Origin: DATFVA01 sp963832715
GTDB taxonomy: Bacteria > Bacteroidota > Ignavibacteria > Ignavibacteriales > Ignavibacteriaceae
NCBI GenBank assembly: GCA_963832715.1
Contig: CAWHVB010000002.1
Coordinates: 186,001-250,000 of the forward strand
Direction of reading: 5' to 3'
Length of the DNA: 64,000 bases
The position numbers and the translations under genes are program-made. The notes beneath the pieces were generated by a model. That model ran no database searches. It was not told where the DNA came from and was given only the letters and a program-made list of their open reading frames with translations. This document shows positions 40,213-48,296 of the stretch, in pieces. Positions within the stretch are counted from its first letter, which is position 1; every line of letters starts with the position of its first letter.

Positions 40213-41043
40213 TTATTCAGATACCGCAGCTATATTTCTTGACGATGGTCTGCTTAATTCTTTTCTTTCACCCGGAGCCTTCCGCGGTTTAAGCTGATGT
40301 TCGCCTTTAAGAAGCTGGAATGACCAGTCAAATACAATCCTGTTAGAGGTTAAAGTTGATACTCTTACTTTAGCATAATGGTTATCCCAGGTCCAGATAA
40401 CGTATGTATGTCCCGGTATTACGACTGCATCTTTTGAGGTATTCCATCCGTGGTCAGGAGCATATTCAATATCCCAGATATCATTGGTTGCTCCCATATC
40501 CTGAATATCGGTATCACTATAAACATCCAGGTAATAGGTTCCCTGGTAGTTTTCAAAGTAAAAGTCTGCCGACTGATCGTCGTAAGGCACTACACTAAAG
40601 TTATCAAATGTGTATCCCGCTAAATCAGGATAGCGGTTATAATCAAAAATCGACTGGTTAAATCCTTCCGGCCTTGGTGCTGCATAAATTACATCGTAGC
40701 TCAATTCGCTTTCGTTTCCGTTATAATCATAAGAAGTAACTGCATAATAAGTTATAGTGCCGTTGGGCGCATTGTTATCAACAAAATAATTGCTGCTTGT
40801 CGAGCCTAGCAGGGTATATCTTCCGTCATAGCTGTCCGAATAGTAAACATTATATCCTGCAAGATCACCTTCATAATTATTATTCCAAGAAAGATCCACC
40901 CTGTTATCGCCGTTCAGAACAGTAATTCCTGTAGGCGGTGCAGGAGGAGTGTTATCTATTGTGACGAATGAATCATTTACTCCGCATGAGTAAAGCAAAA
41001 AAGATAATAAAAGTAAAAACGGGTAATAAGTATATTTTTTCAT
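40213..41043 (-). CDS. Fibronectin type III lipoprotein, 276 aa
   Basis: A lipoprotein signal (FLLYSC) is followed by a fibronectin type III domain at about residues 33-115 (PPAPPTGITVLNGDNRVDLSW ... GYNVYYSD ... YYAVTSYDYNGNESE). The remaining about 150 residues have no known domain, but WDIEYAPDHGW, VIPGHTYVIWTW and VFDWSFQLLKGEHQL look beta-rich. Envelope location is inferred from the lipobox. It lies 78 bp from the DUF4783 gene on the same strand. No function can be assigned. Confidence 0.8.
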   Translation of the reverse strand: MKKYTYYPFLLLLSFLLYSCGVNDSFVTIDNTPPAPPTGITVLNGDNRVDLSWNNNYEGDLAGYNVYYSDSYDGRYTLLGSTSSNYFVDNNAPNGTITYYAVTSYDYNGNESELSYDVIYAAPRPEGFNQSIFDYNRYPDLAGYTFDNFSVVPYDDQSADFYFENYQGTYYLDVYSDTDIQDMGATNDIWDIEYAPDHGWNTSKDAVVIPGHTYVIWTWDNHYAKVRVSTLTSNRIVFDWSFQLLKGEHQLKPRKAPGERKELSRPSSRNIAAVSE

Positions 41044-41188
41044 GGCCTTTGTCCTGATGTTTTACGATATCATTGTTACAAGGAGAATGCCATATGAAAA
41101 GGCTTAAAATTGAGCTGAAATAAAGGATTTGGGGCGGTTGAGATGTATATTATATTGGACAAGAAGAGAAGGACAATGGACAATTAGG

Positions 41189-41248
41189 ATTTAGCGGATT
41201 GTCGAAATGTGCGGATTAATCCGCTAAATTTGCAAATCCGCTAAATTC
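41189..41248. repeat. Inverted-repeat cluster based on ATTTAGCGGATT
   Basis: ATTTAGCGGATT occurs at 41189-41200, a GCGGATTAATCCGC palindrome at 41211-41224, and AATCCGCTAAATT twice up to 41248. The cluster runs into the TGA of the DUF4249 gene. Related GCGGATTAGCGGATTT and GGATTTAGCG pieces occur near 59430 and 46855. Confidence 0.7.
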
Positions 41249-42059
41249 AAAAGACCTTGACATAGAAATCTGATTTGCCTATGAACATGCCTATACCGTC
41301 GCCTTCTACGTTCCATCTGAGGTTTATGCCGGATTGACTGAAAATATTGGTGCTTGCATTATTTGCATCCTGCGTCAGGAAAAAATTATAGAATTCTTCA
41401 TCGAATGCGTGGATGCGTATGTAGAAATAACTGCGCCAGGTGTTGTATAATGAATCGGGGAGATTGCGTGTTTTGAGGGTAAGGCGGTTGTTAAGATCCT
41501 TATCCGACTCTCTCTGAAGTACAGGAATAACATTATCCTCTAAATGAAATCCGCTAACAGGGTCGAGGATTACCCAGGTGGCACCATATACCGCACCTTC
41601 TCTTGGGCTTAACAATCCCTGTATGTAATGAATAGTATCGCCTTCTTCATTCACACCGGAGATTATCTTGCCATTCTGGAATGTGGTAGTAAAAGGTACG
41701 CGTGTATCGCCTGAAAGTGACTTGCCGTTCCATTCTGCATTTAATTTATACTCTTCCCCGTTTTGTGCAATAAGCGTAGGGGCTTTATATTTCCCGTTGC
41801 CGAGGTACTCCAGAGTATCAACAGTATTGGCGTGAGTAATATATGCTGTAACATCGCTTAGCTGAGCCTGCGTTGAATCGAATGTCTGATCAAGCGGCAG
41901 AGTTCGTTCAAAAGTTACTTCAATCGGGTTGCCGGCTGTCAGAAGTCCTCTCACTACAAGTCTTTCCTGGTATGTCAGATCGTTTTCCACTATTGCGTCC
42001 TCGCAGGAATAGGTTATCAGCAGTCCTGCTATCATCAAATATTTAAGCATCCTGTTCAT
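41247..42059 (-). CDS. DUF4249-family outer-membrane lipoprotein, 270 aa
   Basis: The lipobox (LLITYSC) is followed by the family pattern LTYQERLVVRGLLTAGNPIEVTFERTLPLD, YLGNGKYKAP and a WNGKSLSGDTRVP strand. DUF4249 genes usually follow a TonB-dependent receptor, and this one starts 2 bp after the receptor stop. It is inferred to help the receptor on the outer membrane, possibly as a surface or periplasmic partner. The ligand is not known. Confidence 0.82.
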   Translation of the reverse strand: MNRMLKYLMIAGLLITYSCEDAIVENDLTYQERLVVRGLLTAGNPIEVTFERTLPLDQTFDSTQAQLSDVTAYITHANTVDTLEYLGNGKYKAPTLIAQNGEEYKLNAEWNGKSLSGDTRVPFTTTFQNGKIISGVNEEGDTIHYIQGLLSPREGAVYGATWVILDPVSGFHLEDNVIPVLQRESDKDLNNRLTLKTRNLPDSLYNTWRSYFYIRIHAFDEEFYNFFLTQDANNASTNIFSQSGINLRWNVEGDGIGMFIGKSDFYVKVF

Positions 42060-42061
42060 AA

Positions 42062-44413
42062 TTAAAAATCCACCGTTAGACTAAGTGAAGGGAATACCGG
42101 GAAAAGAGTAAACTGTTTCAGCTCCGGAGTAGTTGTACCTGTTTCTTCGGAAGAATTAAAAACAACATACCGTGCAAATGGATTCTGCCTGTTGTAAACG
42201 TTGTAGACACTCATAGTCAGCTTGAGGGGAAGACCAGTCCACCGGAAGTTATATGACGCACTCACATCAAGCTTATGAAATGCCGGAAGTCTGTATTCAT
42301 TTATGTGTTTATAATCGAGGAATACCTGGGGAGAACCTTCATTGCCTGAATAAACTCCGGGGAAATAATATTGTCCGATCGGCATAGTGTATGCCTGACC
42401 TGTTGCGTAACTCCATGTAGCACCGAATTCCCAGCTGTCACTGAGCTTATAAGTAAGAACAACGGATACATCATGCCTTCTGTCGTACCGGGGATAAAAC
42501 GGTTTACCGTAATTTATATCGTCGAAGTACCTTCTTGTCCAGGATAAAGTATAACCGATCCAGCCTGTAAAACCTCCGCTCCTTTTGTTTAAGAAAAATT
42601 CTACACCATAAGCATCCCCCCTTCCCCGTGCAAACTGTTCATCAATAGGAGCTTCAATTGTGAAGGTTGCCGTATCAGAATATTCATAGAGGTTCTGCAT
42701 AGTCCGGTAGTATCCCTCCAGCGAAACAAAGAACTCCCTCTTATTGAATTCATATTCAAAACCGAGAACGCCCTGTGTGGATCTTCCCGGCTCTACGTGA
42801 GGAGTTGAAGGAAACCATACATCTGTAGGCAGAACCACATCATTCCTTGTTATCAGGTGAAGGAACTGATCTGCCATTGCAAAGGCTCCCTTTACGAAAA
42901 AGCTTTCTGTTAAAGCGTATGTAGTGGAGATCCTTGGTTCAGCTTTGAAATACCTTGCATCGGGCAGATAATAGAAACGTATGCCGGCATTTCCTGTCCA
43001 TAATGGACTAACCTCAAATACATCCTCAATATAACCGCCTATTTCAGTGGATGTAAATTTATTCAGGAAGCGTTCATCCTCTTTTACAAGAGGATTGAAA
43101 TAATTGTTATTAACAAGATCAAAGTTATGTAATGTTACCTCTATACCGTTCTTAACAGTATGCTTCTCATTGCTGAAGTACTGTCCGTCCACCTTAAAGC
43201 TGAAATCCTTAATAGACGAAGTTGAATAGAAATCATTCTTAAATGCATCGGGTGTCTTGTCAGTAATCAGAGTATTAAAGCTGTAGCCGGTATAATTGAG
43301 AGCTGCGTTAGTAAACTTTTTATTCTTACTTAGACTTAACCAGGCAAGATGAACAGTGGAGTTATTCCAGTTGATATTATAACCGGCATCCTCGCTGTTT
43401 TTCTGGTTGTATAGTTTATCTGCAGTATAGAATCCGCTTATGGTAATTCTGTCTGTTTCCGAAACGTGGTAATCAAACTTGCCGTTCATATCATAAAAAT
43501 TATAGAGGGGAATATTTTTTGCTTTTGGTATCTGCTTAAGAAGTGCATCCATATAAAGTACACGTCCCGAGATGAGGAAGGATGATTTGGCAGAGATAGG
43601 ACCTTCCATTGTTAACCGGGAACTAATAGTACCCAGTCCAAGCTTTCCTTTAAAGTTATCCTTAGATCCTTCCTTCAGAGTAATGTCGAGTACGCTGGAC
43701 AGCCTGCCGCCGTACTCAGCCGGGTAAGCACCCTTAACCAGCCTGATATCGTTTATAGCATCAGAGTTAAATGTGCTTGCAAATCCTCCTAGATGAAAGG
43801 GATTATAGACGATAACGCCGTCGATTAAAGTAAGTGTCTGGTCGGGAGAACCGCCGCGAACATAAAGTCCGTTTGAAAGTTCATTAGATGTTGTAACGCC
43901 GGGCAGAAGAGTCAGCGCCCGGAACACATCCACTTCACCCGTAAGTGAGGGAAGCTTCTCTACAAATGCCGGGGAAATATCTATAGTGCTTATGGTTCTG
44001 AAAGTATCCCGTCTCGCTTCGATAAGAACTTCATCGATATTTATACTTGTTGCCTTCAGGGAGAAATCGAACTCAATAGAATTATTATTGCCGGGAATAT
44101 TGACCTTAAATTTTTTAGGCTGGTAGCCGATGTAGGAAGCAAAAAGCCAGTGTTCTCCCCGGGGTATCCCTAAAAGATTATATTTGCCGTTCTTATCAGT
44201 AGCGGCGCCTGCGATAGGTGAAGCCGTCTTTATGCTGTCAGTATAGATAAGCACATTTACGCCGATCAGTGAAGATCCATTCTCTGAGTCTGTTACTTTG
44301 CCGAAGATCCTGCCGGTATTCTGCGCATAGATCTGAAGCGGCAGAAATAATAAAAAGGAGATGATTAAAATGTAGTAAAGGGTCCCTGTTTTATTCAGCA
44401 TCAACATTCTCAT
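42062..44413 (-). CDS. TonB-dependent receptor with carboxypeptidase-like regulatory domain, 783 aa
   Basis: The signal (…PLQIYAQ) is followed by a carboxypeptidase-like regulatory domain at about 30-115 (GKVTDSENGSSLIGVNVLIY ... YNLLGIPRGEHWL). A plug comes next (SLTGEVDVFRALTLLPGVTTS, YVRGGSPDQTLTLIDGV) and then a 22-strand-type barrel ending in an aromatic residue (SLTVDF). Such proteins import ligands across the outer membrane using the TonB system. The ligand cannot be deduced, and no TonB box is obvious. It is co-transcribed with DUF4249. The IS element lies 123 bp upstream of its start and may affect its promoter. Confidence 0.92.
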   Translation of the reverse strand: MRMLMLNKTGTLYYILIISFLLFLPLQIYAQNTGRIFGKVTDSENGSSLIGVNVLIYTDSIKTASPIAGAATDKNGKYNLLGIPRGEHWLFASYIGYQPKKFKVNIPGNNNSIEFDFSLKATSINIDEVLIEARRDTFRTISTIDISPAFVEKLPSLTGEVDVFRALTLLPGVTTSNELSNGLYVRGGSPDQTLTLIDGVIVYNPFHLGGFASTFNSDAINDIRLVKGAYPAEYGGRLSSVLDITLKEGSKDNFKGKLGLGTISSRLTMEGPISAKSSFLISGRVLYMDALLKQIPKAKNIPLYNFYDMNGKFDYHVSETDRITISGFYTADKLYNQKNSEDAGYNINWNNSTVHLAWLSLSKNKKFTNAALNYTGYSFNTLITDKTPDAFKNDFYSTSSIKDFSFKVDGQYFSNEKHTVKNGIEVTLHNFDLVNNNYFNPLVKEDERFLNKFTSTEIGGYIEDVFEVSPLWTGNAGIRFYYLPDARYFKAEPRISTTYALTESFFVKGAFAMADQFLHLITRNDVVLPTDVWFPSTPHVEPGRSTQGVLGFEYEFNKREFFVSLEGYYRTMQNLYEYSDTATFTIEAPIDEQFARGRGDAYGVEFFLNKRSGGFTGWIGYTLSWTRRYFDDINYGKPFYPRYDRRHDVSVVLTYKLSDSWEFGATWSYATGQAYTMPIGQYYFPGVYSGNEGSPQVFLDYKHINEYRLPAFHKLDVSASYNFRWTGLPLKLTMSVYNVYNRQNPFARYVVFNSSEETGTTTPELKQFTLFPVFPSLSLTVDF

Positions 44414-44460
44414 TAACGAAATATTAAACTAATGCATTTCGGGAAGATTTACAATATCAA

Positions 44461-44509
44461 GTAAAAAGTAAAAAGTAAAAAGTAAAAAGTAAAAAGGGAG
44501 AAGGGAGAA
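44461..44509. repeat. 7-bp microsatellite, GTAAAAA x5 then GGGAGAA x2
   Basis: Five exact copies of GTAAAAA (44461-44495) pass into GGGAGAA (two copies) and an irregular purine run up to the IS element. It lies in the promoter region of the TonB receptor (start at 44413), where slippage could change spacing. Confidence 0.9.
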
Positions 44510-44579
44510 GGGATAAAGGAGAAGGTGAGAACAGGGTGTCTTGTCCTGAAATAGGTTGACAAAAAAGGAGAAAAAACCT

Positions 44580-44978
44580 ATGGAACGACAAGGAAAACAG
44601 TGCAATTACTACAGTGAGGCATTTAAGCAAAAAATCATCTCCAAGATCGAAAGTGGAAAACTAACGATTGAACAAGCCAGAAGAATTTATAATATTGGAG
44701 GTGCCAGCACCATACAGAAATGGATAAAGAAGTATGGAAGAAATCATTTGCTGGGAAAAATAGTGAGGATAGAGATGCCGGAAGAAGTTAGCGAATTAAA
44801 AAAGCTGCAGAAACAGAAAGCAGAACTGGAAAGCGCCCTGGCGAAAGCTCACTTGAAGATCCTGTCACTGGAATCAATCATAGAAGCTGCCGAAGAAGAT
44901 CTGGGGATAGATCTAAAAAAAAGTTCAGACAAAAAGCAATCATCAAATCCATTGAAAAAAGAAAAACCGGATCAATGA
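44580..44978 (+). CDS. IS3-family transposase OrfA, 132 aa
   Basis: A helix-turn-helix (KLTIEQARRIYNIGGASTIQ) binds the element ends, and a leucine-rich coiled coil (SELKKLQKQKAELESALAKA) would allow pairing with OrfB or another OrfA. AAGGAG lies before the ATG at 44580, giving a better start than the TTG within the left inverted repeat. Its last codons overlap the OrfB start (ATGA). A8G and A6G runs near 44917 and 44953 could allow a -1 frameshift to make an OrfAB fusion, since the -1 frame stays open into orfB. Confidence 0.92.
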   Translation: MERQGKQCNYYSEAFKQKIISKIESGKLTIEQARRIYNIGGASTIQKWIKKYGRNHLLGKIVRIEMPEEVSELKKLQKQKAELESALAKAHLKILSLESIIEAAEEDLGIDLKKSSDKKQSSNPLKKEKPDQ

Positions 44979-45856
44979 GATTTAGCATTGAAGAAATATG
45001 TAAGGAATTCAAAGTAAGCCGGCAGAGCTATTACAAGTTCAGGAGAAGAAAAGAAGAGCAAGGAATGGCCGAAGATAAGCTTATAGATGAAGTACTGGTA
45101 TTAAGAAAACGAATGCCGATGCTTGGCGGCAGGAAGCTGTACTATCTGCTGAAAAGGGAAAAAGTAATCCCAATAGGCAGAGACAAGTTTTTTGAGTTAT
45201 TAAAACGAAACGGACTGCTAATAAAACCGAAGCGATATAGACCAAAGACAACAGAATCAAGACATAGATTCAGGAAATACGATAACTTAATCAAGGATAT
45301 GCAAATAGATAGAATAAACCAGGTCCACGTTGCGGACATTACCTATCTTCGGACAGTTGACCGTTTTGTTTACTTATTTTTAATAACAGATTTATATTCA
45401 AGGCGAGTGCTTGGGGAAGAACTGAGTAATAATTTATCACTGGAAAGCACCTTGAAAGCATTAGAAATGGTTCACAGAGAAGTAATAAATCTTAAAGGTT
45501 CAATACATCACTCAGACCGGGGAATACAATATTGCAGTAACATATATACTGAGAAATTGAAGAGCCTGGGAATGGAAATAAGTATGTCAGAGCAGGCAAA
45601 TCCATATGAAAATGCAGTGGCAGAAAGAATAAACGGAATATTAAAGCAGGAATTTATGCTTGATGTGAAGTTCCAGGACATTAAGGCAGCCAGAAAGGCA
45701 GTAAAGGAAGCCATAAAAATATATAATGAAGAAAGACCACATATGAGCCTGGGATTTAGAACACCGGAAGAGGTTTATAACATTGGAACAGGTTATCAAC
45801 ATATTAACAAAGAAAGAAAAAAAGTAGCAAAAAAAGAAAGAAACAATTATTATTAA
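44975..45856 (+). CDS. IS3-family transposase OrfB (DDE integrase core), 293 aa
   Basis: The retroviral-integrase-like catalytic triad is complete. Asp 121 is in HVADITYLR, Asp 181 in HHSDRGIQY, and Glu 217 in NAVAERING. Exactly 35 residues lie between the second Asp and the Glu. It also has the N-terminal helix-turn-helix of the family (KEFKVSRQSYYKFRRR). It catalyses strand transfer of the element. It overlaps orfA by ATGA, in the -1 frame, so expression may be by re-initiation or by frameshift. The right inverted repeat begins 4 bp after the stop. Confidence 0.94.
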   Translation: MRFSIEEICKEFKVSRQSYYKFRRRKEEQGMAEDKLIDEVLVLRKRMPMLGGRKLYYLLKREKVIPIGRDKFFELLKRNGLLIKPKRYRPKTTESRHRFRKYDNLIKDMQIDRINQVHVADITYLRTVDRFVYLFLITDLYSRRVLGEELSNNLSLESTLKALEMVHREVINLKGSIHHSDRGIQYCSNIYTEKLKSLGMEISMSEQANPYENAVAERINGILKQEFMLDVKFQDIKAARKAVKEAIKIYNEERPHMSLGFRTPEEVYNIGTGYQHINKERKKVAKKERNNYY

Positions 45857-46027
45857 AAATGTAAACTTTTTTCAGGACGGGTCAGGGAATTCTAGAATGA
45901 GGGCAGACCGGCTGCGCCGGTAGAGGAGGACCACAGACTGCGTTGTGAATATGCAGTACACGAAGGTAAGGAATGAGGCGCTATCTTGAGCGAGATAAAT
46001 CCTACTTTACAGAGGCATTATCTGTGT

Positions 46028-46089
46028 AAGCTTAAAAAACGGTGTTTCGTTTTACAGAAGCTTAAGCGAAACAGCGTTTCGCTTTACAG
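46028..46089. repeat. Two about 31-bp direct repeats that form a hairpin
   Basis: AAGCTTAA ... GTTTCG(T/C)TTTACAG occurs twice in tandem, at 46028-46057 and 46058-46089. The second copy has a perfect AGCGAAAC / GTTTCGCT stem. A third partial TTTACAG lies at about 46008. The repeat supplies the stop codon of the minus-strand gene at 46084. The nearby stretch 45885-46027 has no gene I can support. Confidence 0.7.
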
Positions 46090-46737
46090 GTGGGACGAGA
46101 CTGTGCTGGTCCAATAGACTTTTTTCTTATAGGCTGTTCCTCCTGCAAGTGCTGCATAGACAACAGGGGCAGGATCTTTGGAAAGAAGTTTCTTTGTGCT
46201 TCCCTCAAGCGAAAGTTCCAGGTTATAAATACCGTCAGGTTTCGGTTCGGGGATTTCTTTGAACAATGGGATCATCGTCCCTGATGCCTTCCCGAAATAA
46301 AGATGAACATAAATCATAGCAGGGAAAGTAAGATCCGGACTTTCCGGGCACTCTAGAGACAGATATAATATCTTATTTTCAATTTCAGCTGAAATCAACC
46401 GAAGAGGGAGTCCTTCCGGTGTAATTTTATTGGACGTTGTCAGAAATCCATTGCTTACAGATTTAGCATTGTTCTTTATAAGACGATGATATGCACTGGT
46501 ACCGGGGACCTTTGCTGACCGCCAGACCTCTTTAAGCTTCGGAACATCATTTACAGATTTTGCAAGTGTAACTGCCGCAGCAAAATCGTTGCGGGCACCC
46601 ACTGCTTTCCGTGATTTACTAAACTTCTGATTTTTGGGACGTGAATAAGCGATGGTCTTTCCATAACGTCTCCTGTATATAACATTTTCAATCCTTCCGC
46701 TAGGTTCTCCGATTACAGGCGATTTTAGCTCTGCCAT
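46084..46737 (-). CDS. DUF6266-like protein, 217 aa
   Basis: The N-terminal pattern (SPVIGEPSGRIENVIYRRRYGKTIAYSRP, then a helix NDFAAAVTLAK and LKEVWRSAKVPGTSAYHRLIK) resembles the DUF6266 family of Bacteroidota-type genomes, of unknown function. The second half is beta-rich. No signal peptide is evident. A good GGAGAG site precedes the ATG. Its last codons come from the repeat at 46028-46089, and the 11-bp minisatellite lies 54 bp upstream of it, so it is enclosed by repeats. I assign it to the family only with moderate confidence. Confidence 0.6.
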   Translation of the reverse strand: MAELKSPVIGEPSGRIENVIYRRRYGKTIAYSRPKNQKFSKSRKAVGARNDFAAAVTLAKSVNDVPKLKEVWRSAKVPGTSAYHRLIKNNAKSVSNGFLTTSNKITPEGLPLRLISAEIENKILYLSLECPESPDLTFPAMIYVHLYFGKASGTMIPLFKEIPEPKPDGIYNLELSLEGSTKKLLSKDPAPVVYAALAGGTAYKKKVYWTSTVSSHL

Positions 46738-46790
46738 AAATTTCTCTCCTTTTTTATTCGAAATATAATAAAATAAAGAAAGAATTTCAA

Positions 46791-46845
46791 ACGTATGTGA
46801 GACGTATGTGGAACGTATATGAGACGTATGTGAGACGTATGTAGA
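46791..46845. repeat. 11-bp minisatellite, five units, inverted relative to 19339-19404
   Basis: Five units with the consensus ACGTATGTGAG, one having ACGTATATGAG. This is the reverse complement of the array 27 kb away, and even the order of variant units (TGTGGA then ACGTATATGAG) is shared. It lies upstream of the DUF6266-like gene. Confidence 0.9.
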
Positions 46846-47119
46846 ATGGATTTAGCGAATTGAGCGAATCGGACGGCGTATTGCAGTCCCCGGAATAGAG
46901 CATCCGGAGACTAATCTTGAGGGGAGGGGGGAGAGGATGGAGAATCAATAGACATACATTGGTCATTCGGTGGTTCCCGAAGAGGCGGTCCCGCCAAGGT
47001 GGCGTGATTTCGCCTCGACATGATATTTTTTTATTGGGTCGAGACTCAAGATTTCGTTGCTAATCGCAACCTCAACATTCAGTAGTCATTCAGGCTTCAT
47101 TGATGGATTAACATTTCTG
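46846..47119. other. Non-coding accessory stretch with low-complexity pieces
   Basis: The 512-bp gap between the DUF6266-like gene and the MauE-like gene has no gene I can support. After the minisatellite it contains a G-rich run near 46920 (GGGGAGGGGGGAGAGGATGG) and CATTCGGTGG/CATTCAGTAG tracts. Near 46985-47020 a hairpin-like GC region includes GAGGCGGTCCCGCC. Confidence 0.5.
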
Positions 47120-47188
47120 CCGGGGAATCGGAACGATACTGAAGATTGTAGTGGTAGGTTGGGAAAGAGTTATTGAACACGGAGTAAA
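47120..47188 (+). pseudogene. Orphan tail of the giant WPGG surface-protein family
   Basis: The DNA reads G-I-G-T-I-L-K-I-V-V-V-G and continues GGGAAAGAGTTATTGAACAC up to GGAGTAAA. This aligns with the 3' ends of the giant genes (…GIGTKILKIAVVVGKEFLNRE stop) with a 3-bp deletion and an inserted G. No body remains upstream. It ends about 60 bp before the MauE-like gene. Confidence 0.65.
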
Positions 47189-47249
47189 CTATTGACGTTG
47201 TGGAATTTTTTACTTAAGCTTATGTAGTTGATTTGCCCAGGGAGTTGAA

Positions 47250-47672
47250 ATGAGCAGAATTCATTTAACTGGGGGCAGGGTGGTTACGGGTTTAATTTTT
47301 CTTGCTGCCTCATTATTCAAAGTTTCTTCATTCCTTTCATTCAGGATTTACCTTCACAAAACTATTCAGTCAGTGATCTCAGTTAATATTCCTTATGATT
47401 CTATCCGCATATGGGCTCTTTCCATACTAATCATCACACTTGAATTAGTTCTTGGTACCTTACTTATTTTCAACCTAAAGAAGTTAACCACCATAATTTC
47501 TGGTCTCCTCGTAATAACTGCTTTTATTATTACCAATGTATTTAGCTACATATCCACTTCTGATTCAACCTGTGCCTGTTTCGGCAATGCAGTTAAACTT
47601 CCCGCACTTGAAATGCTTGGGATTGCTTTTTTTATGTTACTTATGCTATTTAATAAATTTGAACCAGTATAA
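47250..47672 (+). CDS. MauE/DoxX-like redox-associated membrane protein, 140 aa
   Basis: Four hydrophobic helices fit the DoxX/MauE fold, and a TCACFGN motif (C-x-C-F-G) after the third helix is the pair of cysteines typical of MauE-like proteins. MauE in methylamine utilization helps form disulfides in the small subunit of methylamine dehydrogenase. No methylamine dehydrogenase genes are here, so that exact role does not apply. GGGAG precedes the ATG. The anchored thioredoxin gene follows after 20 bp and the six-cysteine peptide gene after that, so a role in passing electrons from that thioredoxin and in disulfide formation is inferred. Confidence 0.75.
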   Translation: MSRIHLTGGRVVTGLIFLAASLFKVSSFLSFRIYLHKTIQSVISVNIPYDSIRIWALSILIITLELVLGTLLIFNLKKLTTIISGLLVITAFIITNVFSYISTSDSTCACFGNAVKLPALEMLGIAFFMLLMLFNKFEPV

Positions 47673-47692
47673 TTCTTCGAGGGGACAATAGG

Positions 47693-48208
47693 ATGAAATA
47701 CAAAAGTATAAACTGGTATCAGATGTTCATACATTTTATTTTGGTATGCTTCAGCATTATTATAATTCTACTGGTGATCAAAATAAATAAAATGCAGATT
47801 AAACCAGAATTTATAGATCAACTAAAAGAAGGGGAAACCTTCTTGCCTCTTGAAGTTCAATCGCTTGACCAAAAAAATTATAGGCTAACTTTTTCAAATA
47901 AAAATAAGCCGACACTGTTATTTATATTTACTACTTCCTGCCCATATTGTTCACAGAATATTCCGAATTGGAAGAAAATATATCAAGAGAACAAAAATGA
48001 TTATGATATTATCGGAATAGGAGCTGATGAATTAGATAAAGTTAAGGACTATGTAGATAAGAATGCCCTACCTTATTGCATATTCGTACCGGTAAATACT
48101 GAATTTAGGAAAAAATATAAGATATCCGGAGTTCCGCAGACTATCATTATTGATACCATGTCAATTATCAAAAAATTTTGGTTAGGTAAACTTGAGAATA
48201 TTAAGTAG
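47693..48208 (+). CDS. Membrane-anchored thioredoxin-like protein (MauD/TlpA type), 171 aa
   Basis: One N-terminal helix (FIHFILVCFSIIIILLVIKI) anchors a periplasmic thioredoxin domain. The active site is TTSCPYCSQNIPNW (CPYC, Cys 83 and 86), and SGVPQTIII holds the cis-proline. C-P-Y-C is a more oxidising sequence than W-C-G-P-C and is common in glutaredoxins and disulfide oxidases. With the MauE-like gene 20 bp upstream and a Cys-rich peptide gene 88 bp downstream, it probably transfers disulfides to exported substrates. The direction (oxidation or isomerisation) is inferred, not shown. Confidence 0.78.
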   Translation: MKYKSINWYQMFIHFILVCFSIIIILLVIKINKMQIKPEFIDQLKEGETFLPLEVQSLDQKNYRLTFSNKNKPTLLFIFTTSCPYCSQNIPNWKKIYQENKNDYDIIGIGADELDKVKDYVDKNALPYCIFVPVNTEFRKKYKISGVPQTIIIDTMSIIKKFWLGKLENIK

Positions 48209-48296
48209 AAATATGAAAAATCAAAACTCATATTCGCAATTTGATTATTAATAAAAAATATGGTGATAGTTTAATTATAATAACCAGAAGTTAATC

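Larger units (their letters stand above)
44537..45884 (+). mobile_element. Complete IS3-family insertion sequence, 1348 bp, target duplication GGG
   Basis: Imperfect 25-bp terminal inverted repeats bound the element at 44537-44561 (begins TGTCTTGTCCTGAAAT) and 45860-45884. Its reverse complement begins TGACCCGTCCTGAAAA; the shared core is GTCCTGAAA. The ends are TG...CA. GGG flanks it on both sides (44534-44536 and 45885-45887), a 3-bp target duplication typical of the family. It encodes orfA and orfB with intact motifs. All features suggest a recent, possibly active insertion. Confidence 0.93.

Noticed and set aside
44915..44978. Confident programmed -1 frameshift in the IS element
   Set aside because: The A6G run is not in the canonical A-AAA-AAG phase of the orfA frame. 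Since orfB also has its own ATG in an ATGA overlap, frameshifting is only possible, not shown.
46846..47119. A hidden gene in the 512-bp gap
   Set aside because: All frames are interrupted or lack a plausible start; only repeat-like and low-complexity DNA is seen.
47250..48208. Methylamine utilization cluster (mau)
   Set aside because: Only MauE- and MauD-like proteins are present; no dehydrogenase subunits or mauG are found in the window.
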